Below are positions 1-8,978 of a stretch of 64,000 bases of DNA, one piece after another. The stretch is taken from positions 17,674-81,673 of the forward strand of contig NZ_KQ954302.1 in NCBI RefSeq assembly GCF_001519055.1. Direction: 5' to 3'. Under the pieces are notes generated by a model. It was not told the DNA's origin, did no database searches, and worked only from the letters and a program-made list of their open reading frames with translations. Numbering within the stretch: the first letter of the stretch is position 1; every line of letters begins with the position of its first letter. This DNA is from Novosphingobium sp. Fuku2-ISO-50. Lineage in GTDB: Bacteria; Pseudomonadota; Alphaproteobacteria; Sphingomonadales; Sphingomonadaceae. Made by a program: the position numbers and the translations under genes.

Positions 1-798
1 CAGCCGCACTTGCAGCGAAGCCTTGAGCAGCGCGTGGCCGACATTGTCCGGCTCGTCATCGAGCAGTTCGGTGGCATGGACCAGCGCGCCCGCAACATCG
101 GGCCCCATCTGCATGATCCGCACGAGCAATTCGCGCGCGGCGGTAAACCCCGGCGCAATCTCCAGCGTCCGGTTGAGCAGGTCCATCGCCTCGTCCAGCT
201 TGCCCTGCCGCCAGGCCACTTCGCCGCGCAGACGCAGCGCCGCCGCATCGCGCGGCATCAGGCGCACGCGCTCGTCAAGCATGGCTTCGACCGGCGTGAA
301 ATCCCCGCTGTCCTTGGCCTCGTGCATGGCCACCGCCGCCTTGACCAGCATCGGATCGCGCGCCGATGCCGCCACGCCGCGGACATCGGCCTTGCGCGCC
401 TCCCGCTCGCGCCCGGCGGCGCGCAAGGCGACCGGCAGCACGTGCCAGGCAGGCAGGAAATCGGGCTTCAACGCGACCGTGCGCTCCAGCGCGTCGACTG
501 CCAGATCGTGTTCGCCCAGCCCCCCATGCGTCAAGGCCAGCTCGAACGCGGTCAGCGCCGAACGCGGCTGTTCGGCCATCAGCCGCGTCAGCACCATGCG
601 CGCCGCCGGCAGATCGCCGAGCATGTGCAGCGCTTGCCCCTCGATCAGCAGCGCCTGCGGATGGCCGGGCACGACGCGCAGAATTTCGCGCACCTGCTCC
701 AGCGCCATGCGCGGATCGCGGCCCCGCAGGGCTGCAGCATGAGCTAATGCAGCATCGAGGGAAACGGTGGTTTCTCCTGCCGCATTGGGTCCAGCCAT
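1..798 (-). CDS. Tetratricopeptide-repeat protein, N-terminal 266 residues (runs off left edge)
   Basis: An uninterrupted minus-strand frame starts at the ATG whose complement lies at 796-798 and has no stop before the window edge, so only the N-terminal part is present. The translation starts MAGPNAAGETTVSLDAALAH and is a run of helical repeats with TPR-like spacing (A-L-E-Q-V...P-G-H-P-Q-A-L, then V-A-L-K-P-D-F-L-P-A-W and L-E-I-A-P-G-F-T-A-A). No signal peptide is visible. In sphingomonads, TPR proteins next to this type of TonB receptor often carry a C-terminal sulfotransferase domain; that part is outside the window, so this is only a possibility. It is divergent from the receptor gene at 1187. 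Confidence 0.75.
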   Translation of the reverse strand, partial: MAGPNAAGETTVSLDAALAHAAALRGRDPRMALEQVREILRVVPGHPQALLIEGQALHMLGDLPAARMVLTRLMAEQPRSALTAFELALTHGGLGEHDLAVDALERTVALKPDFLPAWHVLPVALRAAGREREARKADVRGVAASARDPMLVKAAVAMHEAKDSGDFTPVEAMLDERVRLMPRDAAALRLRGEVAWRQGKLDEAMDLLNRTLEIAPGFTAARELLVRIMQMGPDVAGALVHATELLDDEPDNVGHALLKASLQVRL

Positions 799-1186
799 GG
801 CTTGTATGCTCCTGCCTTCGGATCGATCGATTGCGACGACCCGTCTTGATTGCGCCTGATTGCGTCAAGTCCTGCGGCATCTGGTGCAGCTTGTCGAGTC
901 CTGCGCGCCTTATGCCGATCGTATGTCCCGCCACCCTTTTTACGCACCTGCGAGCAAGGTCGTTGACTGCGAAACGATCACTGCCAGATTGAATTCCGGA
1001 CGGGCAACCTCAATGCGGCTGCCCCCAATACAAAAGCCGTTTGCCGCCTCGAAACAGGCCTTTGCGAGGCAGGCCATTGAGCCGGTCGTGCGCGAAAATC
1101 AGCCAGCCGGCTGGGGATTTTCGCGGACCTCCAAACGTGTCGGATACGCCACGGCCAAGAGGCCGGGCAAACATGGGGTGCGCAGA
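799..1186 (+). promoter_or_regulatory. Divergent intergenic region with candidate promoter and long hairpin ahead of TonB receptor 1
   Basis: No gene is supported here. A TTGACT box at 963-968 is followed 17 nt later by the weak -10-like AGATTG (986-991). The leader that follows holds a long hairpin: arms CGCGAAAATC at 1091-1100 and GATTTTCGCG at 1116-1125 pair perfectly over 10 bp and enclose a second perfect 12-bp palindrome at 1103-1114. A weaker 6-bp stem (GCCTCG 1046-1051 with CGAGGC 1065-1070) lies upstream. No U-tract follows, so the hairpin is not a classical terminator. The frame of the receptor stays open upstream to about 860, but the sequence before 1187 does not look like a receptor N-terminus. 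Confidence 0.4.
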
Positions 1187-3724
1187 ATGAGCCAAACACA
1201 TTTCCGGCAAATCCGGACGCAGCAAATCCGGCGGGCGCATGGCCGGGCCTCCATGATCCTGGCTTCGACCATGCTGACCGGCCTTGCCGCATTGGCCCCC
1301 ACCATCGCCCGCGCCGGCGAAGCGCCCGACACCGCGCCGCAACCGGCGACAAGTTCGGGCATCACCGAAATCGTGGTGACCGCGACGCACAAGTCGGAAA
1401 GCCTGCAAAAGGTTCCGATCAGCCTTCAGGCGCTCGATTCCGCCAAGCTCGAACAGAACCACGTTTCCAACTTTGCCGACTATGCGCAGATGCTGCCGTC
1501 GGTTTCGTTCGAAACGCTCGGGCCCGGACGCAGCGAACCGTTTTTTCGCGGCATTTCGGTCAGCGGCGGCCAGGCCTCGACCGTCGGCACCTATCTTGAC
1601 GACATTCCGATCACCTCGACCGGATCGAACCCCGAAGTCCATATCTATGACGTCGAGCGCGTCGAGGCGCTTTCGGGTCCGCAAGGCACGCTGTTCGGCG
1701 CCAGTTCGCTCGCCGGCACGATCCGCATCATCACCAACAAGCCCAAGTTCGACAAGATCGAAGCCGGCATCGATGTCGAAGCCAACAAATGGGGCAAAGG
1801 CAACGCCGGGGGCCAGATCGAAGGCTTTATCAACCTGCCGCTCGCGCCCACTGTCGCGATCCGCCTGATGGCATTTTACGACAAGACCGGCGGCTACATC
1901 AACAACACGCACGGGGTCTACAATTACCAGTCGGTGCCGATTACGCTCGACAACGCGGCGCTGGTCCAGAACGCTTACAACCCCGATGAGGAATATGGCG
2001 GTCGCGCCGCCCTCGCCTGGCAAGTCGCGCCCGACTGGACGATCACGCCCGAGATCACCTATCAATACCTCGATGCCAAAGGCGGGTACAATTACGATCC
2101 GCGCGTCGGCGATCTGGCCGTCCATGACTACAGCCCGACCTGGCTGCGCGATCACTGGTATCAGGCAGAACTGTCGATTCAGGGCAAGATCGGCGATTTC
2201 GACATCGTCTCGGCCACCGGATATTTTTCACGCACCTATTCCAATGCCAATGACTACACGTATTATTCGGTCACCTATGACCAACTCGTCGCCAAAGGCA
2301 AGGTGGGAAGCTATTACACCAATTTTACGGACAAAAATGGAAAATACATCAACCCGACGCAACAATACTACGGCCACGAGCATGACAAGAAATTTACCCA
2401 GGAAGTACGCCTGAGCACCCCGAAAATCTGGCCATTCCAAGTCACATTAGGCGGATTTTATCAATACCAGCGCCTGAGCTATGACGACAACTATTACATT
2501 CCGGGCCTGAGCAGCGCAACAAACAACGGCGTGCCGGACACGTATCCGCCATTCTCTCCGGCGGTGGGCGGGGTCTACACCCCCAATGCCTATTACCTCG
2601 TCGAAGAAGATCGCCACTTCAAGGATGGCGCAGCCTTCGCCGAAGGCAATGTCAATCTGACCAGCACGTTGAAAGCGACCGGCGGCATCCGCTATTTCGT
2701 ATCGGACAACGGCACTTATGGCTTTGCAGGCACCTGGGGCAGCGCGGACTCGCCCAACGCCCATCAGGCAAATGGCACCGGTGGCTGCTGGAACGAAGAT
2801 TCGAGCGTGCTGTACGGCAAGTTCATCCACCCATCCCGGCTGAGCTGCATCAACACCGACGTCGGCTATCACCAGACCGGCGAAACGCACAAGGTCAGCC
2901 TGGCCTGGCAGTTCGAGCCTTCGAAAATGCTCTACGCCACGTATTCGACAGGCTTCCGCCCCGGCGGGGGCAACCGCTTGTCAAATGCCGCGCCGTACAA
3001 GGCCGATACGCTGGCCAACTACGAAATGGGCTGGAAAACGAGCTTTGGCCGCAATCTGCGCTGGAACGGCGCAATCTATTACGAAGCGTGGAAAGGCGTA
3101 CAATATGTCGTGATCCCGCCGGGGTATCAGGGCGCCGGGGTGACCGTAAATGCCGGCAATGCGCGCGTTTACGGGATCGAAAGCGATGTCGAATGGAAGC
3201 CGTTCAACGGGCTGAGCCTGTCGGCGAACGGCGCCTATAACGACGCGGCGTTGTCATCCAAGTTCTGCGAATTGACATCGAGAACCGACCTCACCCAGCT
3301 TCCGAATTGCTCGGTCCTCTTCGACCCGGCGACGCAAACTGGCGACATGGCCGCCGCCAAGGGCACCCGCCTGCCGCGCCAGCCGCGCTTCAAGGGCAGC
3401 GCAACCGCCCGCTATGACTTTGAACTGGCCCGGACCAATGCCTTTTTCCAGGCGCAGGTCTTTCATCAGTCGGGCAGCACGTCAGACCTCGACGTGTCGA
3501 ACGACCAACTGCTGGGCGATACCAGCGGCTTTACCACCTTCAACTTTTCGGCAGGCACTTCGATCGACAAGTTCTCGATCGAGGCATTCATTCAGAACGC
3601 CTTCGACAGCCGGGGCATCCTGTCGAAAAACACGTTCTGCTCGATCCAGTATTGCTCGGGATCGTCGCGCAGCTATCCGACCAAGCCGCAGTTTTTCGGA
3701 TTGAAAGTCGGCTACAAGTACTGA
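1187..3724 (+). CDS. TonB-dependent outer-membrane receptor 1 (845 aa)
   Basis: A ligand-gated outer-membrane porin energised by TonB. The chosen ATG at 1187 follows GGGGTG and gives a signal peptide whose hydrophobic core is MILASTMLTGLAALAP, ending near ARA (residue 43). A TonB-box-like EIVVTAT sits at residues 61-67, then the plug with VEALSGPQGTLFG and IRIITNKPK, then a 22-strand-type barrel ending in aromatic K-Y. It is a tandem paralogue of the next gene: the C-termini share NAFD-RGILSKNTFCSIQ and SSRSYP-KPQFFG. A Cys pair near the C-terminus (CSIQYC) and another in an extracellular-loop region (GGCWNED...RLSC) are shared with the paralogue. The substrate is not visible; proximity to amine dehydrogenases suggests amine-containing compounds. 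Confidence 0.9.
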   Translation: MSQTHFRQIRTQQIRRAHGRASMILASTMLTGLAALAPTIARAGEAPDTAPQPATSSGITEIVVTATHKSESLQKVPISLQALDSAKLEQNHVSNFADYAQMLPSVSFETLGPGRSEPFFRGISVSGGQASTVGTYLDDIPITSTGSNPEVHIYDVERVEALSGPQGTLFGASSLAGTIRIITNKPKFDKIEAGIDVEANKWGKGNAGGQIEGFINLPLAPTVAIRLMAFYDKTGGYINNTHGVYNYQSVPITLDNAALVQNAYNPDEEYGGRAALAWQVAPDWTITPEITYQYLDAKGGYNYDPRVGDLAVHDYSPTWLRDHWYQAELSIQGKIGDFDIVSATGYFSRTYSNANDYTYYSVTYDQLVAKGKVGSYYTNFTDKNGKYINPTQQYYGHEHDKKFTQEVRLSTPKIWPFQVTLGGFYQYQRLSYDDNYYIPGLSSATNNGVPDTYPPFSPAVGGVYTPNAYYLVEEDRHFKDGAAFAEGNVNLTSTLKATGGIRYFVSDNGTYGFAGTWGSADSPNAHQANGTGGCWNEDSSVLYGKFIHPSRLSCINTDVGYHQTGETHKVSLAWQFEPSKMLYATYSTGFRPGGGNRLSNAAPYKADTLANYEMGWKTSFGRNLRWNGAIYYEAWKGVQYVVIPPGYQGAGVTVNAGNARVYGIESDVEWKPFNGLSLSANGAYNDAALSSKFCELTSRTDLTQLPNCSVLFDPATQTGDMAAAKGTRLPRQPRFKGSATARYDFELARTNAFFQAQVFHQSGSTSDLDVSNDQLLGDTSGFTTFNFSAGTSIDKFSIEAFIQNAFDSRGILSKNTFCSIQYCSGSSRSYPTKPQFFGLKVGYKY

Positions 3725-3746
3725 TCACGGACCTGCACCAAAACAT

Positions 3747-3780
3747 GGCGGGATGGGCCCACGCCCCTCCCGCCTTTTTT
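3747..3780 (+). terminator. Rho-independent terminator of TonB receptor 1
   Basis: GGCGGGA at 3747-3753 pairs with TCCCGCC at 3768-3774. The loop contains a further GGGCCC-type pairing, and a run of six T follows at 3775-3780, 23 nt after the receptor stop codon. Confidence 0.85.
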
Positions 3781-4145
3781 GCACCTCAATCACCTTCGCA
3801 ACCGCATGATACGCGCCCGTCGCCGATCGCCCGAATCCCGATTTGAAGCGCCACAATCCTTGTCAAACAAGGCGCAGACAAGGGTGTTGACTCAGCGCCG
3901 CGTTGCACCATTATCAACCTTGGACGGTCGTCATGTATTTGTGAAATTCGGCGAAAGTTCAAGGGGAACCAAACGCAATTGCTGATGTGGCGCTAGCGCG
4001 CCCGATGCCGGGGCATGTGCCTTGATTCCGGCATTGGGGGACTTTTGCCATCAATGATGCCAGCGCCGACACGACCGGCCTTCGTTCATGCCGCACTGCG
4101 GCATGAGAGCGACGAGACATGCATAGACATGGGGGAAAGCAAGCA
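3781..4145 (+). promoter_or_regulatory. Intergenic leader with candidate sigma70-type promoter for TonB receptor 2
   Basis: No gene is supported here. TTGACT at 3887-3892 is followed 18 nt later by TTATCA (3911-3916), the best promoter match between the two receptor genes. It would give a leader of about 220 nt. Together with the terminator at 3747-3780 this indicates that the tandem receptors are transcribed separately. Confidence 0.4.
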
Positions 4146-6590
4146 ATGGAAATGCAAACGGATCGCCGATCGCGACTGTTGAAAATACTGGGTGCAACCA
4201 CGGCGCTGGCCGGCATGGCATGGCCGATGCTGGCCGCGGCGCAAGAGAGCGCACCGGCAGCCGCAGGCGACACCTCCTCCGGCCTTACCGAAATCGTCGT
4301 CACCGCGACGCACAAGACGGAAAGCGTGCAAAAAGTCGCCATCAGCATGCTGGCAATCGACCCGGCCAAGCTGGAACAGCATCAGGTGGTCAGCTTTGCC
4401 GACTTTGCCAACATGCTGCCGTCGGTCTCGTTCTCGACGCTCGGGCCCGGTCGCAGCCAGCCGTTCTTTCGCGGCATCACCGCGTCGGGCGGCGCCGCGT
4501 CGACCGTCGGCACGTATCTCAACGAAATCCCGATCACCACGGCCGGGCGCCTGCCCGAAGTTCACATCTATGACGTCGAGCGCCTCGAAGCGCTTTCCGG
4601 CCCGCAAGGCACCCTGTTCGGCTCAAGCTCGATGGCCGGCACCATCCGCATCATCACCAACAAGGCCAAGCTCGGCGTGGTCGAGGGCGGCATTGACGTT
4701 CAGGCCAACAAATACGGCAAGGGCAATGCCGGCGGGATGATCGAAGGCTTCATCAACCTGCCCGTAACCGACAAGATTGCGGTGCGCCTCGTCGGATTCT
4801 ATCGCCACGATGGCGGCTATATCAACAACCCTTATGCCACGCTGACCTATCAGTACACGGGCTATACCACCAACAACGCAGCCGTTGCCGGCAAGAACTA
4901 CAACCCGGTCGACGAATATGGCACCCGCGCGACGGCAACGATCCAGGCTTCGGACGACTGGACGATCACGCCTGAATTCACATACCAATATCTCGATGCG
5001 AAAGGTTCGTTCAACTTCGACCCGCGCATCGGCGATCTCGCGGTCCACGACTTCCGCCCGACCTACGACAAAGACGGCTGGTATCAGGCAGCGCTGACCG
5101 TCCACGGCAAAATTGGCGATTTCGACCTGGTCTCGGCGACCGGCTATTTCAACCGCAAGATCCGCAATGCCAGTGATTATACCTATTATTCGGTCACTTA
5201 CGACAATCTTGCCAAAAAAGACCCGGTTGATTACGGCGTCTATTCCAAGTTTCTGGACAAGAACGGCAATGTCATTGATCCGACCCAGCAGTATAACAGC
5301 CTGATCCATCAGCAGAAGTTTACTCAGGAAGTGCGCCTGTCGGTGCCCAAGAGCTGGCCCTTTGACCTGACCGTGGGCGGTTTCTATCAATTCCAGAAGG
5401 CCGAAAACAACGGCGACTATTACATTCAGGGCCTGGGTCAGGCTACGGGCACTGGTGCGTGGACGGGCTTTTCGCCGGCCATCAACACCACACTCAATCC
5501 CGACGTGCTATACCTCGTTGAAACCGACCAGCACTACAAGGACGGCGCCGCCTTTGCCGAAGGCAGCATCAACATCCTCAGCAACCTCAAGGCGACCGGC
5601 GGCGTTCGCTATTATGTCTCGGACAATGGTACGGTCGGGTTTGGCGGTGAATGGAAACAGGCCAGAAAGGCGGGCTGCTGGAATAGCGATCCGACGGTCA
5701 TCTACGGAAAATTCGAAGGCAACCCACGCCTGACCTGCATCAATACCAACACGACATTCCACCAGACCGGCGAGACTCACAAGCTCAGCCTGACGTGGCA
5801 GGCCGCTTCGGACAAGATGCTTTACGTCACATACTCGACCGGTTTCCGTCCGGGCGGCGGCAACCGCACGCCGCGTCCGAATTACCAGGCCGATACGCTC
5901 GACAACTTTGAATTCGGCTTCAAGACGCGCTGGGGCAACAATTTCCGCTTCAACGGCGCGATCTATTACGAAAAATGGAACAACATGCAGTTCGGCGTCG
6001 TCGTGCCGAATACGCAAGGCTCGACTTTGACGCTCAACGCCGGCGCCGCCCGCGTCTATGGCACCGAACTCGATGCCGAATGGCGGCTCGGCAAACTCGT
6101 GCTGTCGGCTTCGGGTGCGTACAACGACGCAGCCCTGTCCAAGGACATCTGCAACCTTGATGCCAACAACAACTACTACACCCAGTTGGCCAGTTGCCCC
6201 AATTCTGCCGACGTTGCCGCCCCCAAGGGCACGCGCCTGCCGCGCCAGCCGCGCCTGAAACTGCAAACGACCGCACGGTACAACTTCCAGGTTAGCGGTC
6301 TCGAATCGTTCGTTCAGGGCACCATGTTCTACCAGACGTCGAGCACGTCGGACGTGATCGCGCTCAATGACAGTCTGCTGGGCGATACGGCGGGCTTTGC
6401 CAGCTTTGACTTCTCGGCGGGGATCAAGAAGGACAAGTGGACCGCCGAGGCGTTCATCCAGAATGCCTTTGACGAACGCGGCATTCTGTCAAAGAATACG
6501 TTCTGTTCGATCCAGCTCTGCGCCAATTCCTCGCGAAGCTATCCGATCAAACCGCAATTCTTCGGGATCAAGCTCGGCTACAAGTACTGA
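4146..6590 (+). CDS. TonB-dependent outer-membrane receptor 2 (814 aa)
   Basis: Close tandem paralogue of receptor 1. The ATG at 4146 is preferred over the in-frame ATG at 4119 because GGGGGAAA (4131-4138) is spaced 7 nt from it. Signal peptide LLKILGATTALAGMAWPMLAAAQ; TonB-box-like EIVVTAT at residues 49-55; plug motif LEALSGPQGTLFG; C-terminus ending in KLGYKY. The same two cysteine pairs as in receptor 1 are kept (GCWNSD...RLTC and CSIQLC), which suggests loop disulphides under selection. Sequence between paralogues diverges mainly in predicted extracellular loops, as expected for different ligands. It lies between strong terminators, hence probably monocistronic. Confidence 0.9.
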   Translation: MEMQTDRRSRLLKILGATTALAGMAWPMLAAAQESAPAAAGDTSSGLTEIVVTATHKTESVQKVAISMLAIDPAKLEQHQVVSFADFANMLPSVSFSTLGPGRSQPFFRGITASGGAASTVGTYLNEIPITTAGRLPEVHIYDVERLEALSGPQGTLFGSSSMAGTIRIITNKAKLGVVEGGIDVQANKYGKGNAGGMIEGFINLPVTDKIAVRLVGFYRHDGGYINNPYATLTYQYTGYTTNNAAVAGKNYNPVDEYGTRATATIQASDDWTITPEFTYQYLDAKGSFNFDPRIGDLAVHDFRPTYDKDGWYQAALTVHGKIGDFDLVSATGYFNRKIRNASDYTYYSVTYDNLAKKDPVDYGVYSKFLDKNGNVIDPTQQYNSLIHQQKFTQEVRLSVPKSWPFDLTVGGFYQFQKAENNGDYYIQGLGQATGTGAWTGFSPAINTTLNPDVLYLVETDQHYKDGAAFAEGSINILSNLKATGGVRYYVSDNGTVGFGGEWKQARKAGCWNSDPTVIYGKFEGNPRLTCINTNTTFHQTGETHKLSLTWQAASDKMLYVTYSTGFRPGGGNRTPRPNYQADTLDNFEFGFKTRWGNNFRFNGAIYYEKWNNMQFGVVVPNTQGSTLTLNAGAARVYGTELDAEWRLGKLVLSASGAYNDAALSKDICNLDANNNYYTQLASCPNSADVAAPKGTRLPRQPRLKLQTTARYNFQVSGLESFVQGTMFYQTSSTSDVIALNDSLLGDTAGFASFDFSAGIKKDKWTAEAFIQNAFDERGILSKNTFCSIQLCANSSRSYPIKPQFFGIKLGYKY

Positions 6591-6610
6591 TCCCGGCCCA
6601 TCGCATACAG

Positions 6611-6647
6611 ATGCCCCTCGTGCCCAAGGCACGGGGGGCATTTTTTT
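6611..6647 (+). terminator. Strong rho-independent terminator of TonB receptor 2
   Basis: A 14-bp stem (6611-6624 with 6628-6641, one G-T pair) with a 3-nt CAA loop is followed by seven T, counting the last stem base. It sits between the receptor stop and the convergent qhpE stop codon at 6647. No T-run exists on the minus side, so it is directional. Confidence 0.92.
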
Positions 6648-7303
6648 CAGAACATGCGCTCGGCCGCGAACAGTCCGCTGACTTGCGCCGTGGCAAAGCT
6701 GATGCCGTGGAGATTGCGGCGTTGTTCGACACCGGGGATCGGGCGGGGATAGCCCGAGGCGTAGTGCAGGCCATCGGCCAGCCGCACCACCCCGCGCGGC
6801 AGATCCCAGTCGAGCCCGACGCGGATCACCCCGGCGCATTGCCCCGGCCAGCATGGCGCATCATCGGGCCCGGTCCAGGGCGCCACGATCCGCGCGTTGC
6901 CCGCCCGGGCCACCGCTTCGGCAAACAAGGCGGCATGGGCCGGGTTGATCGTGCCCAGACTGCAATTGATGACCTGCGCCCCCTGCCCCGCCGCCCAGAC
7001 GATCGCCTTGGTCAGGGCGCGCGCGCTGGCACGCAGGCCATCGCGAAACACGCGGATCGGCAGGATGTCCGCTTCAGGCGCCAGTTCCTGGATCGCGGCG
7101 GTGACCGCCGTGCCGTGGCCCAGCCGATCGAGCGTCGCGTCTGCACCATGATCGATCGTGCCGTCGGCGGCGATCGCCACGCCGGGCAACAGGCGGGTGG
7201 GCACGATATGCGGGTGCGTCGGATAGACGCCGCTGTCGATCACCGCGACGCGCACGCGATCAGGCACGCTTGCGCAGCTCGGTCTGCGCCTGCCCGTCGG
7301 CAA
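6647..7303 (-). CDS. qhpE: Subtilisin-like serine protease QhpE of the QHNDH maturation system
   Basis: Small S8-family protease (218 aa) without a signal peptide. The catalytic triad is visible: Asp23 in VAVIDSG, His63 in LGHGTAV and Ser202 in HGISFATAQVSG; the usual GTS around the serine is GIS. In characterised QHNDH systems QhpE removes the leader peptide of the cross-linked gamma subunit in the cytoplasm before export, which fits the absent signal peptide. It is the last gene of the minus-strand operon. The start is uncertain: the ATG at 7303 lies inside qhpF, while a GTG at 7267 overlaps the qhpF stop and begins VPDRVRVAVIDSG, needing no extra N-terminus. Function is assigned from operon context plus triad. 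Confidence 0.85.
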   Translation of the reverse strand: MPTGRRRPSCASVPDRVRVAVIDSGVYPTHPHIVPTRLLPGVAIAADGTIDHGADATLDRLGHGTAVTAAIQELAPEADILPIRVFRDGLRASARALTKAIVWAAGQGAQVINCSLGTINPAHAALFAEAVARAGNARIVAPWTGPDDAPCWPGQCAGVIRVGLDWDLPRGVVRLADGLHYASGYPRPIPGVEQRRNLHGISFATAQVSGLFAAERMF

Positions 7304-8978
7304 GCGTGATCACCCTGTCGGCCAGCTCCGCCAGCGCGGGCTTGTGCGTGATGATCAGGATCGTGGCATCGGGCAAGACCTGGCGCAGGCCCGCCGCGAC
7401 GCGCCGTTCGGTCTCGCTATCGAGCGCCGCGCTCGGCTCATCGAGCACCAGCACCGCCGGGCGGCGCAACAGCGCGCGGGCCAGCGCGATCCGTTGGCGC
7501 TCGCCCGCCGACAGCGCCTGCCCGCGTTCGCCGACCGGGGTATCGAGCCCTTGCGGCAGCCGCGCGACCAGATCGCCGAGGCCCGCCGCGCGCGCCGCAT
7601 CGGCAATCGCCTCGGGGGTCGCGCCCGCCACGGCAAAGGCGATGTTTTCGGCCATCGTCGCATTGAACAGAAACGGCGTCTGATCGATCAGCACCACCGC
7701 ATGGCGCAGATCGGCCAGCGCCAGATCGCGCGCATCGATCCCGCCGATCAGCACCCGGCCCGCATCGGGATCGCGAAACCGCACGACCAGATCGGCCAGC
7801 GTCGATTTGCCCGCGCCGCTTTCCCCCAGAATGGCCGCCATCGCGCCCGCCGGGATCGTGCAATCGACCCCGGTCAGCACCGCGTCGCGATCATGGCGGA
7901 AATGCACGCCTTCAAACACGATCGACAAAGGCCCCGGCGGCAGCGCGCGCGGCGTTGCGGGATCGAGCACATCGGGGGCCGTGTCGAACAGTTCGAATAT
8001 TCGCCCCAGCGCCACCCGCGTCGACGCCAGCCCCGCCGACAGCCCCAGCAACGACTGCACCGGTGCGAACAGGCGCGACTGATAGGCCATGAACGCGACG
8101 AGCGTGCCGATCGTCATCGCCCCCGACAGAATGCGCCATCCGCCATAGAGCGTGACCGCCGCGCTCGACACCGCCAGCACCGCACCGGGCAAGGCCCCGG
8201 CGAGGAACGAGGCCATCTGCATCTGCAACATCGACCCGACAAACGCGCGATTGCGCGTGGCAAAGCGCCGCGCCTCGTGCGCCTGGCCGCCCAGCGCAGT
8301 GACCACGCGCATGCCCATCACCGTATCGACGAGAAAACTGCCGAGATCCGCGCCGCGTTCGCGCATCGTGCGCGTAATGTCGACCAGCCGGCGTTGCAGT
8401 GCCACAAAAAGCAGCGTCGCCACCGGCACCAGCACCGTGCCCACCAGAAACAGCCGCCAGTCGAGCCAGGCCATCATGCCCAGCGAGCCGATCAGAAACA
8501 GCACATTGCCCAGCACGGCCAGCAGGGTATCGCCCGCCGCGCGCTGCACATCGCTGACATCGCTGTTGATCCGGCTCATCAGATCGCCCAGCCGGAACCG
8601 CGCATAGAAACGCGGGCTCAGCCGCTGCAGATGCGCCAGCAGCGCAACACGGATGTCAAACAGCATCGCCGCCGACAGCGCGACATAGCGATAGGACGAC
8701 AGGATATTGAGCACCGCGCCCGCCACCGTCGCCACCACCACCGCCACTGCGATCTGCACCAGTGCGGTAAAATTGTGACGCAGCAGCGCATCATCGATCA
8801 TCAGCTTCGACAACCACGGCTGCACCAGCGAAACAGCAGTCGCGCACAAGCTGATCAGCAGCACCCCGACCAGCCGCGCGCGATAGGGCATGAGCCAGGG
8901 CACCAGCCGGCGATAGGTGCGCCAGCTGGCAACGGGTGCAGAGGGTGCGGGTTGCGAAGAGGGGGTCAGGCTGCGCAA
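7260..8978 (-). CDS. qhpF: ABC transporter QhpF (fused membrane and ATPase domains)
   Basis: A 572-aa half-size exporter of the ABCB type. The transmembrane domain spans about residues 25-325 and the nucleotide-binding domain about 350-572. Walker A is GESGAGKST (385-393), the signature LSAGE (489-493), Walker B VLVLDEP (509-515) and the switch His 545. In known systems QhpF exports the processed gamma subunit to the periplasm. The start codon is a TTG at 8978, overlapping the end of qhpG by 13 nt, which implies translational coupling. It sits between qhpG and qhpE. Confidence 0.88.
   Translation of the reverse strand: MRSLTPSSQPAPSAPVASWRTYRRLVPWLMPYRARLVGVLLISLCATAVSLVQPWLSKLMIDDALLRHNFTALVQIAVAVVVATVAGAVLNILSSYRYVALSAAMLFDIRVALLAHLQRLSPRFYARFRLGDLMSRINSDVSDVQRAAGDTLLAVLGNVLFLIGSLGMMAWLDWRLFLVGTVLVPVATLLFVALQRRLVDITRTMRERGADLGSFLVDTVMGMRVVTALGGQAHEARRFATRNRAFVGSMLQMQMASFLAGALPGAVLAVSSAAVTLYGGWRILSGAMTIGTLVAFMAYQSRLFAPVQSLLGLSAGLASTRVALGRIFELFDTAPDVLDPATPRALPPGPLSIVFEGVHFRHDRDAVLTGVDCTIPAGAMAAILGESGAGKSTLADLVVRFRDPDAGRVLIGGIDARDLALADLRHAVVLIDQTPFLFNATMAENIAFAVAGATPEAIADAARAAGLGDLVARLPQGLDTPVGERGQALSAGERQRIALARALLRRPAVLVLDEPSAALDSETERRVAAGLRQVLPDATILIITHKPALAELADRVITLADGQAQTELRKRA

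Noticed and set aside
860..1186. Upstream extension of TonB receptor 1 to an ATG at 860
   Set aside because: The extra 109 residues are not receptor-like, contain the long hairpin and would bury the signal peptide; the ATG at 1187 fits better.
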